From positions 1-48,917 of the forward strand of contig JAPLFL010000072.1 of assembly GCA_026390695.1 (NCBI GenBank): a stretch of 48,917 nucleotides of DNA, read 5' to 3'. Of this stretch, positions 25,382 through 32,988 are shown one piece after another (position 1 is the stretch's first letter; each line of letters starts with the position of its first letter). The notes under the pieces are model-generated. The model did not search any database, had not been told where the DNA came from, and saw nothing but the letters and a program-made list of their open reading frames with translations. A program made the position numbers and the translations under genes. This DNA comes from Candidatus Kapaibacterium sp. Lineage in GTDB: Bacteria > Bacteroidota > Ignavibacteria > Kapaibacteriales > UBA2268.

Positions 25382-25963
25382 ATGGAAAATACTGTATTCT
25401 TTTCTTGTCATTATGAGGAAGTAAATGATTTTCGAGTAGAAGTAATTAAAAATTGTGAAGGTATCAAAGATATTTCTTCGTTTGTAGATCCAGTCGCATG
25501 GAGGGTAGCTAAGAAGAGTGGAGAAATAAGTTTGAGGGCTTTAGTTACAGCCGAAATAGTGGGATCTACGGTTACAGCGGTTCTTATAAGTGAAAACACC
25601 TTCCATCGGGAATGGATAAGATATGAAATTGCAAAAAGCGTTGAAAAGGGCAATAAACTTATCGGCATTCATTTAAATCATATAAAGGATATTAACTCCG
25701 AGACATTAGCATTGGGTAAAAATCCTTTTGATTACCTTGGATTATGTAAAAATACAAATGGTAGAGTTAATTTAATCGAAAAGAGTGAAACTGATCATCG
25801 CTGGCGCTGGTATCCCAGATTGGACGTTGGAATAATTAGTAGCATTTATGTATATAGATATGATGTGATGCCACTATCGGACGTTGTTCCTGTTTATGAC
25901 TGGGAAAAACAAGACGGATATAATAATTTTGGAACTTGGATAGAGAATGCGGTCAAAGTTTAA
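25382..25963 (+). CDS. TIR-like domain protein (DUF1863/Thoeris ThsB type)
   Basis: The 193-residue cytoplasmic protein begins VFFSCHYEEVNDFRVEVI, a beta-A/alpha-A pattern typical of TIR-like DUF1863 proteins (usually ...ISHS/SFHYxxD). SGEISLRALVTAEIVGSTVTAVLIS, HREWIRYEIAKSVEKGNKLIGI and GKNPFDYLGL follow. In TIR enzymes the Glu in WxxYEI (here E82) is the catalytic NAD-binding residue, so activity looks intact. ThsB of Thoeris antiphage systems belongs here, but no ThsA-like partner or other defence gene is adjacent. A rough C-terminal part with WRWYPRLDV is also seen in that family. It stands alone with 185 nt of upstream spacer. Orphan signalling or defence TIR is the best description. 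Confidence 0.78.
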   Translation: MENTVFFSCHYEEVNDFRVEVIKNCEGIKDISSFVDPVAWRVAKKSGEISLRALVTAEIVGSTVTAVLISENTFHREWIRYEIAKSVEKGNKLIGIHLNHIKDINSETLALGKNPFDYLGLCKNTNGRVNLIEKSETDHRWRWYPRLDVGIISSIYVYRYDVMPLSDVVPVYDWEKQDGYNNFGTWIENAVKV

Positions 25964-25994
25964 ATATTTGTAATGTTTGAGTGTGGTCTAAAAG

Positions 25995-26189
25995 TTAAAT
26001 AACACTTTTGATAGTTGATGTGAAATTCCTGACAACAGACCAGTCGCCTTGATTTTCCGCTCCCTTGGTGTGAACTCTCCAAAAATATTTGGTATTGTAA
26101 TCCAAATCGAATGGGGTTATCAGACTTGTATCAGGCAAGTTTTGTTTATCAAGAATAAGACTGGCAAATTTATTTTTCAAATAGTTCAT
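25995..26189 (-). pseudogene. Fibronectin type III domain remnant
   Basis: The 64-codon stretch reads like the second half of a fibronectin-III domain from a large secreted protein: LDKQNLPDTSLITPFDLDYN then TKYFWRVHTKGAENQGDWSV and RNFTST. The YxWRV...GDWS...FTT pattern is diagnostic. There is no signal peptide, no preceding domain and no Shine-Dalgarno, and the frame ends right after the domain. It is best seen as the leftover of a deleted gene just upstream of the tRNA promoter. Confidence 0.6.
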
Positions 26190-26229
26190 AAATAATTAAT
26201 ATTTTCTTTTTCATTTCTAAAAAAAGTGT

Positions 26230-26237
26230 TAATTTTG
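26230..26237 (+). promoter_or_regulatory. -7 promoter element for tRNA-Leu
   Basis: TAATTTTG, identical to the -7 elements at 16484 and 36661. It ends 14 nt before the tRNA, so the transcript would start about 7 nt upstream of the mature 5' end. The -33 position has CTTT rather than TTTG, so the upstream half is weak. Confidence 0.5.
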
Positions 26238-26251
26238 TAAGCTATACCAAT

Positions 26252-26333
26252 GCGGTCGTGGCGGAATTGGTAGACGCGCCAGACTTAGGATCTGGTGAGG
26301 AAGCTCGTGGGAGTTCGAGTCTCCCCGACCGCA
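26252..26333 (+). tRNA. tRNA-Leu, anticodon TAG
   Basis: The acceptor arms GCGGTCG and CGACCGC pair perfectly and the discriminator is A. The anticodon stem CCAGA/TCTGG encloses the loop CTTAGGA, giving anticodon TAG (reads CUA and related Leu codons). A long class II variable arm and TTCGAGT in the T loop fit leucine tRNA. CCA is not encoded. The trigger factor gene starts 30 nt downstream, with no terminator between them, so the two may be co-transcribed. Confidence 0.95.
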
Positions 26334-26362
26334 CAGAATTTTAAAATATATTTGGGGAAAAT

Positions 26363-27790
26363 GTGGAAAAACAAATCATTAAATCCGAGGGTTGCGATAG
26401 AGAAATTCAATTTACAATCGGTAACGCTGAACTAAAGCCATATTTCGATAATGCTTATCGCGAATTGATTCCTAAATTAGAAATGAAGGGATTTCGCAAA
26501 GGCAAAGTACCAATGCACCTTGTGAAACAAATGTATGGTAAAGCCGTTGAAGAAGATACAGCGCAGGAGATTATTACAGATTTTTTTAATAAAACAATAA
26601 GTGAAGATCAGCTCAGAGTGTTAGGAGAACCGGAACTTATTTCCATGGATCGTAATGATGCAGGAATGGTGGCTGTTGTTGGATTTGATCAATATCCCGA
26701 ATTTACTGTTTCTGACTATCGCGGAATTTCAATAGACGAACCAGTGCATAATGTTTCCGATGAAGAAATTGATGCCGAAATTCAAAAAATCTGTCTAAAA
26801 GATGCAAAAATTGAATATGCCGATCAAGTTACGGATTATAATTTTGTTGTAACTGTAAGTTACAGAAAGATTGATCCTGATACTAACGCTCCTATTGCCG
26901 ATCAAGAACCGATGCGGTTGCCTTTGTTCCTTGCTAATCCAGAAATAAACCTTGAAGCCAGAGATGCTTATCTTAACGCTAAAATCGGAGATACTTTTAT
27001 TGGTAAATTCCCTGTTTACTCACCCAGTGCTGAAACCGAATCATTTCAAATAACCGTTGATGATGTTCAGAAAATCGTACCTCAGGAATTTAATGACGAT
27101 TATGTCCAACTTATTACTGAAGGACGCTTGCAGACAACTGAAGAATTAAATACCGAATTAGGTTATTCATTGCAGATGAAGTGGAATGAGCGTAGCCGCG
27201 AGGAAATGGACAGACAGATAACAAATCACTTGCTCACAACAAATGATTTTCCTCTTCCCGGAAGAGTTATAAGTAAACTTCAAAATATGATGATTTCAGA
27301 TTATTTTGAGCAACAGAAAAAGAATAAAAAACCTCTGAAGAATCTAACTGACGAAGAAATTGAGATATTCAAAAAAAATGCCGAATCATCTATTAAATGG
27401 TCACTCCTTCAAAATGAAATTATCAAACATGAAGGTTTAGCAATAGATGATGATGACCTTGAAAGCCACGTTGAAACAGAAGTAGCACGTTCCGGTAAGA
27501 GTTTTGAATCTGTTAAAAAAGCCCTCAAAGAAGATGAGCAATTCATTCGCTATTTAGAAAATAAAAAACTTTTGGAATTTATTCTTGATTTTGCAATCAC
27601 AAATGAAATTCCCTTCAAAGAATATTATGAAAAATACGGAATGAATACTCAACCTGAGTATAATGATAACTTTGATGATGATTATTCTGACGAAGATGAT
27701 GATTATTCTGATGACCACGACCACGAAGGACATGACCATCATCACCATGACCATGACCATGACCACGAAGGACATGACCATCATCACTAA
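26363..27790 (+). CDS. tig: Trigger factor (ribosome-bound chaperone) with His-rich tail
   Basis: Trigger factor docks at the ribosome exit tunnel and shields nascent chains. The ribosome-binding signature GFRKGKVP is at residues 43-50. A weakly conserved FKBP-like middle (about 150-245) and the helical C-terminal substrate-binding arms (about 255-430) follow. The start is GTG at 26363, preceded by GGGGAAAAT; an ATG two bases before is out of frame. The last 37 or so residues are unusual: an acidic DYSDEDDDYSDD, then repeated HDH/GHDHHH, with about 14 His. This tail looks like a nickel or zinc binding extension (compare SlyD), but is not part of the chaperone core. 475 residues against about 430-450 normally. 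Confidence 0.93.
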   Translation: MEKQIIKSEGCDREIQFTIGNAELKPYFDNAYRELIPKLEMKGFRKGKVPMHLVKQMYGKAVEEDTAQEIITDFFNKTISEDQLRVLGEPELISMDRNDAGMVAVVGFDQYPEFTVSDYRGISIDEPVHNVSDEEIDAEIQKICLKDAKIEYADQVTDYNFVVTVSYRKIDPDTNAPIADQEPMRLPLFLANPEINLEARDAYLNAKIGDTFIGKFPVYSPSAETESFQITVDDVQKIVPQEFNDDYVQLITEGRLQTTEELNTELGYSLQMKWNERSREEMDRQITNHLLTTNDFPLPGRVISKLQNMMISDYFEQQKKNKKPLKNLTDEEIEIFKKNAESSIKWSLLQNEIIKHEGLAIDDDDLESHVETEVARSGKSFESVKKALKEDEQFIRYLENKKLLEFILDFAITNEIPFKEYYEKYGMNTQPEYNDNFDDDYSDEDDDYSDDHDHEGHDHHHHDHDHDHEGHDHHH

Positions 27791-27822
27791 ATAAGTTTGT
27801 AAAGTTCAACGTAGATAAAAGT

Positions 27823-27853
27823 AAAGGGTTCAATGAATGAACCCTTTTCTTTT
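27823..27853 (+). terminator. Rho-independent terminator of tig
   Basis: A 10-bp perfect stem, aaagggttca at 27823-27832 and tgaacccttt at 27838-27847, with a 5-nt loop (atgaa), is followed by a T-rich stretch (TTCTTTT). It is 33 nt past the tig stop. Confidence 0.85.
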
Positions 27854-27982
27854 AAAAATACTGATGTTGATTTAGTTTCTAATTCAAATTTTTAACCAAA
27901 TTGATTATTGCAAAAAGTTAATCGACAATGTTCAAACAATGTAAAATGAAATATATGGCAATGAAGATTCTCAATAAAAATT

Positions 27983-28339
27983 TTACTCTTCGATTTCCTC
28001 ACCTTCGAGCGATTCAATAGCTTCATCAACCGAATCAAAAAATTCAAACAAATGCTCCAACTGCGAAATTCGAAGCATACTTTTTACCATACTCCTAACT
28101 GAAATGAGACCAATCGGAATATCGTATTCCTTCAAAATTCTATAAGCTAATAGTAAAGCTCCAAGTCCGGCAGAATCTATCTGCTCTATATTCGAAAAAT
28201 CTAAGATAAGACTTTCTATGTCCGGTTGACAGACAATTAAAAACTGTGCTTTCAGTACAGGTGCATTCACAGCGTTTAATTGCTTATCTTTTAAAGTGAA
28301 AATTACTTGTCCGCCTCGATTTTCAACTGAAAAATTCAT
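27983..28339 (-). CDS. STAS-domain anti-sigma factor antagonist
   Basis: SpoIIAA/RsbV-like partner-switching protein of 118 residues. The STAS core is complete: strands around VIFTLKDKQLN, and the phosphorylation-site motif IDSAGLGALLLAYRILKEY, where the Ser of DSAG would be phosphorylated by an anti-sigma kinase. The LRISQLEHLFEFFDSVDEA end is typical of the family. An acidic tail (EGEEIEE) closes it. No RsbW-like kinase or RsbU-like phosphatase gene is nearby, so its partners lie elsewhere. It is divergent from the GT9 gene with 86 nt between the starts. Confidence 0.88.
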   Translation of the reverse strand: MNFSVENRGGQVIFTLKDKQLNAVNAPVLKAQFLIVCQPDIESLILDFSNIEQIDSAGLGALLLAYRILKEYDIPIGLISVRSMVKSMLRISQLEHLFEFFDSVDEAIESLEGEEIEE

Positions 28340-28425
28340 ATTTCAAATACTTTTTTATTAAAATTGATCAATTATTTTCGTAATTTAGTATTTTTTTGTT
28401 CATTGTCAAAGAAAAAGTTTGAAAA

Positions 28426-29460
28426 ATGTTCTTTCATAGGATCCTAATAGTAAGATTAAGCTCAATGGGTGATGTCATTTTGACAACACCTATAGTTCAT
28501 GCCGTGAAGAAAAAATTCCCAGGTGCTCTGATTGATATTATTACTTCAACCCAATATGCGGAAATTTACAAGTTTAGTCCTTATATAAATGAAATTTTAG
28601 ATTATGATAAATCTTTAAGTCATAAAGCAAATCAAGAAAATCTTAAACGACACATGTCGATGATAAGAATTAAAAAATATGATTTGATAATCGATTTACA
28701 GAACAATTACCGCTCTCATGCTCTTTTAAAAGGACTTGGCACAAAGACTGTCCGATACAAGAAAAACAATTTGGCTAAATTCCTTTTAATACATTTTAAA
28801 ATTAGAATGGGCAAAGTTACTCATGTTGTCGATAAATATTTCCAAACAATTAAACAATTTGGGATTGAAAATGCCGGGTTCGGGCTTGAGCTGTGGCTAC
28901 ATCGTGATTTCAACAAAGGTGTTTATACACCATATGATAAGAATTATTTTCATAAAATAATAATAACTATTGCTCCGGGAGCGCACTTTAAGACAAAACG
29001 CTGGCCAGCAGATAATTTTGTTGCACTAATTAAAAAATTGATAAGTAGCTATTCCTGCGAAATTATTCTTATTGGTGGCGAAGATGATGTTCCACTCTGT
29101 AAATATATACAAAGTAAACTTTCGTTGAGAATACAGAATTTATCAGGCTCAAGATCAATTCTGGAAACTGTTGATGCAATTGAAAATTCTAATGTCTTAA
29201 TAACTAACGATACAGGTATCATGCACATTGCTTCTGCAAGAAAATTACCAGTGATAGCCCTGTTCGGTTCAACTACCACAGATTTTGGTTTTACACCCTA
29301 TCGAACCTCCAATATTATTGTTGAGGCTATAACGCCATGCAGACCATGCACACACATTGGACGCGATGAATGCCCGAAAAAACACTTTGATTGTATGTAT
29401 GATATAAGTGTTTCACAAGTTTTTGATGCATTCCGCAAAATTATGAAATTACCAGTATGA
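28426..29460 (+). CDS. Glycosyltransferase family 9 (heptosyltransferase-like)
   Basis: GT9 enzymes transfer heptose from ADP-heptose onto the LPS core in the cytoplasmic leaflet. The start MFFHRILIVRLSSMGDVILTTPIVHAVKKK is the family's N-terminus (residues 1-30). Later motifs include APGAHFKTKRWPADNFVALI, ILIGGEDD and TNDTGIMHIASARKLPVIALFGST (donor site). A Cys-rich stretch (PCRPCTHIGRDECPKKHFDC) near the end is usual in this group. 344 residues, normal. The stop overlaps the next start (ATGA at 29457-29460), so it is translationally coupled to the K+ channel. A GmhB-like phosphatase at 41442 supports a heptose pathway. Confidence 0.87.
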   Translation: MFFHRILIVRLSSMGDVILTTPIVHAVKKKFPGALIDIITSTQYAEIYKFSPYINEILDYDKSLSHKANQENLKRHMSMIRIKKYDLIIDLQNNYRSHALLKGLGTKTVRYKKNNLAKFLLIHFKIRMGKVTHVVDKYFQTIKQFGIENAGFGLELWLHRDFNKGVYTPYDKNYFHKIIITIAPGAHFKTKRWPADNFVALIKKLISSYSCEIILIGGEDDVPLCKYIQSKLSLRIQNLSGSRSILETVDAIENSNVLITNDTGIMHIASARKLPVIALFGSTTTDFGFTPYRTSNIIVEAITPCRPCTHIGRDECPKKHFDCMYDISVSQVFDAFRKIMKLPV

Positions 29461-30515
29461 TAATTAAGAGTGCTGACGAAAAGAAAAAGCCTGTTCTCAA
29501 AAAGCCGATTGTGCCGGGTATATTATTAGCAATTACAATCATTACCGGAATTATTGGTTATTATTTATTATGGTATAATATTGATTCCGGATTAGTTGAT
29601 GCAATCTATATGACTTTTACAACCATATCTACTATCGGTTTCGGTGAAATTCACCCTCTCAATTCTTATGGTAGAATATTTACTATGATTATTGGAATTG
29701 GCGGCATTGGCAGCCTTTTTTATATATTAACAGAAACAATGGAAAATTTGGTAATTCTTCAACTGTTCAATTACCGTGGGAAACAAAAAATGATAAAAAA
29801 ATTAAATAATCTTACAAATCATATTATTCTTATTGGTCATGGACGTGTCGGAAAACTGACTGCCAGAGAGCTTTTCAATAATAATGAGCAATTTGTTATA
29901 ATCGAAAGATCATTTAAAGATGCGCTGATTGACCTTGATAATCCCAATGTATATGCGATTGAAGGAAATGCTGCCGATGATTCCGTCCTGATTCAAGCAG
30001 GAATAAAAAATGCAAGATGTATGATAGTTGCTACCGGTAATTCATCTACTACTGTATTTGTTGTGTTAAGTGCAAAAGTTCTTAATCCCGATATATTTAT
30101 TGTCGCTCGTGCAGATGATGATTCACTTTTTGAAAAACTAAAGCATGCCGGTGCTGATGAAGTAATCAGCCCTTATACGACCGGTGGTCAGAGACTGGCT
30201 CTTGCTGCAACTCATTCTGAAATTCATGATTTTATGGAATCCGGATTCAAAGCTGGAAAAAAGCGTTTTAATATGCAGAAATTTACTGTTTCCATGGAAT
30301 CCAATATGCATGAGAAAACGTTGAAGGAACTCGATATTCGCCACAATAGCGGAGTAACAATTATTGCTGTAGTACGTGATGATAAACCTTATTTTAATCC
30401 GAATGCCGACTATCAACTTCTAAACGGTGATGAATTAATTACCATCGGAACAACAAAACATATTACCACATTCGAAGAGTTTTATAAATTGCCTAAAACT
30501 GACGATTTCTCCTAA
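29457..30515 (+). CDS. Two-TM potassium channel with RCK (TrkA) regulatory domain
   Basis: MthK-like ligand-gated K+ channel. TM1 is at about residues 20-40, the pore helix at 48-58, and the filter STIGFGE at 58-64 (the TVGYGD of other channels). TM2 is at about 72-92. An RCK/TrkA-N Rossmann domain starts HIILIGHGRVGKLTARELF (about 122) and a TrkA-C domain starts at about 255 (KFTVSMESNMHEKTLKELD). 352 residues. The filter change from YGD to FGE is tolerated in many prokaryotic channels. It overlaps the GT9 stop by 4 nt. Confidence 0.88.
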   Translation: MIIKSADEKKKPVLKKPIVPGILLAITIITGIIGYYLLWYNIDSGLVDAIYMTFTTISTIGFGEIHPLNSYGRIFTMIIGIGGIGSLFYILTETMENLVILQLFNYRGKQKMIKKLNNLTNHIILIGHGRVGKLTARELFNNNEQFVIIERSFKDALIDLDNPNVYAIEGNAADDSVLIQAGIKNARCMIVATGNSSTTVFVVLSAKVLNPDIFIVARADDDSLFEKLKHAGADEVISPYTTGGQRLALAATHSEIHDFMESGFKAGKKRFNMQKFTVSMESNMHEKTLKELDIRHNSGVTIIAVVRDDKPYFNPNADYQLLNGDELITIGTTKHITTFEEFYKLPKTDDFS

Positions 30516-30548
30516 TTGTTGAAACAATTTAATTCTTTAAAAAAAGAA

Positions 30549-32399
30549 ATGAAAATGACAGTTCGAGTTTTATATATAAATATATTATCAGTCATTTTAT
30601 TTTTCCTTTTATCCTTGGGGATAACAAATTCTCAAATAATTGTTCATTCAGTAATTGATGAAAATCAGATTATAAGCTATATCTCACCATTTATATATGG
30701 AACTAACGGTTATAAATACAAATCTAAAATTCCTGCTCTCCGTCTTGGTGGAAATCGCTTCAGTTCTTATAATTGGGAAAATAATGCATCTAATGCCGGA
30801 AAAGACTGGTTCAATCAAAACGATAATTACCTCCCTTGGATTATGGGTATTCCAAATGCAGAATGGGATATACCGGCGTCTGTAATCACTTCATTTTTAG
30901 ACACCTGTTTCAGAAACGGCTCCTACCCTTTGTTTACAGTTCAGATGGCTGGATACGCTGCCAAGGACAAATTGGGTATTGTTCCTGATGCAAAAACAGC
31001 ACCATCCGATCGCTGGGTTAAAGTGAATAACACAATTTCAGGATCAAGTAATTGGATTCCTGATACTACTGATAATAATTTATACATTGATCAGATGTTT
31101 GAATTTCTTAAAGTAAAATATGGTCAGCAATTCGGCACAACACAGATTGGTATTTCGTTAGATAATGAGCCCTGTCTATGGTCGGAAACTCATCCTATTA
31201 TTCATCCAAGTAAAACGACATGTGATGAATTGATAAAAAAATCTGTTGATCTTGCAAAAACAATAAAATCTATCAACCGAAAATTTTTCATATACGGGCC
31301 GGTTTTATATGGCTTCAATGCGTTTCAGACTTTTCAAGATGCACCGGATTGGAATCTTTATTCAAAAAAATATTCATGGTTCATTGATTATTATCTTGAC
31401 AGAATGTCACAATCCTCACTTTCAGCTAATGGCAATTTACTTGATGTGCTCGATCTGCACTGGTATCCCGATATTCAAGGTGTTTATAATGGCGATACAA
31501 GCAAAGCAGTTTCAATTGAAAGAATGCAGTGTATTCGCAGCCTTTGGGATAAATCATATAAAGAAAATTCCTGGATAGGACAATATTTCTCTCCGGTTGC
31601 TCTTATTCCGCACTTATTAAATTCAATAAATACTTATTTCCCATCGGTGAGGTTATCATTCTCAGAATATGATTATGGTGCTAATTGGCATATATCTGGT
31701 GGAATAGCAGAAGCTGATTTTCTTGCAAATCTAGGAAAATATGGAGTTTATCTTGCTACAAAATGGAATAATGCAGATAAATTTTGTGGATCGGCTTTCA
31801 AATTATTTACTGGTGACATTAATAATCCACCATATGGTAACTCTGCTATCGAATGTTCAAATGATGACCAGTCAAATGCTTCAATCTATGCCGCAGTTGA
31901 TAGAAAAATCTATGGCCGAGTTCATATTCTTGCTATCAATAAAAACTATGACAGTTCAATAAAATTGAATGTTGATTTCAAAACGCAAAGGAATTTTGTA
32001 AAGGCTTATGCTTATTATTTCGACCAAAGCGATACAATAATCAAATCAATAAACATTGATAAAAAAAATTTAGAAAATAACAAATTCATTTTTAATCTAA
32101 CTCCGCTCTCAGTGTATCATTTCGTTCTTGAGGAAGCAACTCTTGATGTTAAAAAAAGTCCGAATGATTTGATCATATTCTCTTATATATCACATGACCA
32201 GTCAATTCATATAAAATCAGATCTTAACTTAGACAAGATTGAACTTTATAATTCAATTGGCGAATTATTATTTATCAAAGGATTTGATATTAATCAGAAT
32301 AATTATTTGATATATTTACCTTTGTCCGACGGAGTATATTTTATCAGGGCAAAATCAGGACTGAGCACTATTTTCAGTAAAATAATTATAAATCAATAA
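30549..32399 (+). CDS. Secreted glycoside hydrolase family 44 endoglucanase with T9SS sorting domain
   Basis: GH44 enzymes cut beta-1,4 glucans and xyloglucan. The family markers are present: RLGGNRFSSYNWENNASNAG, GISLDNEPCLW (acid-base Glu, residue about 207) and SFSEYDYGANWHISGG (nucleophile Glu, about 373). The start ATG at 30549 gives a signal sequence (VLYINILSVILFFLLSLGIT); the frame is open to a TTG at 30516. After the catalytic domain (to about 540) comes a T9SS sorting domain with ELYNSIGELLFIKGFD, LSDGVYFIRAKSG, and a final FSKIIINQ. No carbohydrate-binding module is visible. The enzyme is probably exported to the cell surface. Confidence 0.85.
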   Translation: MKMTVRVLYINILSVILFFLLSLGITNSQIIVHSVIDENQIISYISPFIYGTNGYKYKSKIPALRLGGNRFSSYNWENNASNAGKDWFNQNDNYLPWIMGIPNAEWDIPASVITSFLDTCFRNGSYPLFTVQMAGYAAKDKLGIVPDAKTAPSDRWVKVNNTISGSSNWIPDTTDNNLYIDQMFEFLKVKYGQQFGTTQIGISLDNEPCLWSETHPIIHPSKTTCDELIKKSVDLAKTIKSINRKFFIYGPVLYGFNAFQTFQDAPDWNLYSKKYSWFIDYYLDRMSQSSLSANGNLLDVLDLHWYPDIQGVYNGDTSKAVSIERMQCIRSLWDKSYKENSWIGQYFSPVALIPHLLNSINTYFPSVRLSFSEYDYGANWHISGGIAEADFLANLGKYGVYLATKWNNADKFCGSAFKLFTGDINNPPYGNSAIECSNDDQSNASIYAAVDRKIYGRVHILAINKNYDSSIKLNVDFKTQRNFVKAYAYYFDQSDTIIKSINIDKKNLENNKFIFNLTPLSVYHFVLEEATLDVKKSPNDLIIFSYISHDQSIHIKSDLNLDKIELYNSIGELLFIKGFDINQNNYLIYLPLSDGVYFIRAKSGLSTIFSKIIINQ

Positions 32400-32640
32400 T
32401 TTTATGAACTTGAATCCACTTTAAAAGCTATTATATTTCTCATTCTAAACTTATAGCAGAATCAATATATGGCTGCTGGAGCGTTTATTCAATAAGTTCC
32501 TAATGAAAACCACTTCAACCAATCCTTGGATTGGATGGGAAAATGGGAATAGTCATTTCCCCAGGAATCTGACTCAAAAGTTTAGTTTCTGTCATTTGTG
32601 CGCATGAGCTTGTGTTAAGACCAACAATATCCTTGGATTG

Positions 32641-32714
32641 TTAACCTGAGCGAAGCGAAGGATCTCTCTTACAGCCACTTTCGGAAAGATTCTTCACTTC
32701 GTTGAGGATGACAT
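32641..32714. repeat. Imperfect inverted repeat of the GAGCGAAGCGAAGGATCT type
   Basis: The left part ttaacctgagcgaagcgaag (32641-32660) followed by gatct, and the right part attcttcacttcgttgagg (32689-32707), form an imperfect inverted repeat around a short centre. The core phrase resembles an intergenic repeat widespread in Bacteroidota and other phyla. Only one copy is in the window. Confidence 0.55.
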
Positions 32715-32721
32715 CTTTGGA

Positions 32722-32803
32722 TAAACCCCCTAACCACTTTTGAAAAAGGGGGAACAAGAACTCAGGTTCTTATCCCACTTTTTCAAAAGTGGTTAGGGGG
32801 TTT
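32722..32803. repeat. Long perfect inverted repeat, C5TAACCAC type
   Basis: Arms of about 26 bp (32722-32748 and 32778-32803) each contain ccccctaaccacttttgaaa or its complement, with a loop near 30 nt. The loop-proximal side starts gggggaac. The arms match perfectly by eye. The C-rich/G-rich nature and the run of A/T at the inner ends resemble the core of element 2 (5818-5896), so they may belong to one broad class. Confidence 0.8.
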
Positions 32804-32988
32804 AAATTATCTTGTCATTTCCACCCCTTTAAAAGCATTGCGTTTATAATTGCCTCTGGATGACATTACACAAATTTCTCCGTTTTTACACAGTCTCACT
32901 TGCATCAATTTCAAAAACATAACTTTTGAGTCTGACTCGAAGATGATTTTCTGAAGTCTGCCAGCCCAAATTTTTTATTCCTTAACCA

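Larger units (their letters stand above)
32400..32988. other. Repeat-rich spacer of 589 nt
   Basis: No gene is seen. It holds several palindromic or dispersed-repeat-like structures: a 16-nt palindrome ccaatccttggattgg (32519-32534); a 12-bp inverted pair gactcaaaagtt (32571-32582) and aacttttgagtc (32921-32932) that encloses the rest; and the two repeats listed separately at 32641-32714 and 32722-32803. The flanking genes converge (GH44 plus, cytochrome minus), so it is a typical tolerant site for repeats. Confidence 0.7.

Noticed and set aside
25382-25963. Complete Thoeris defence system
   Set aside because: Only a ThsB-like TIR gene is present; no ThsA-like gene lies in the flanks.
27554-27833. 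Minus-strand ORFs with Met/Val/His-rich repeats opposite tig
   Set aside because: Shadow frames of the repetitive His-tail coding sequence; the trigger factor frame explains this DNA.
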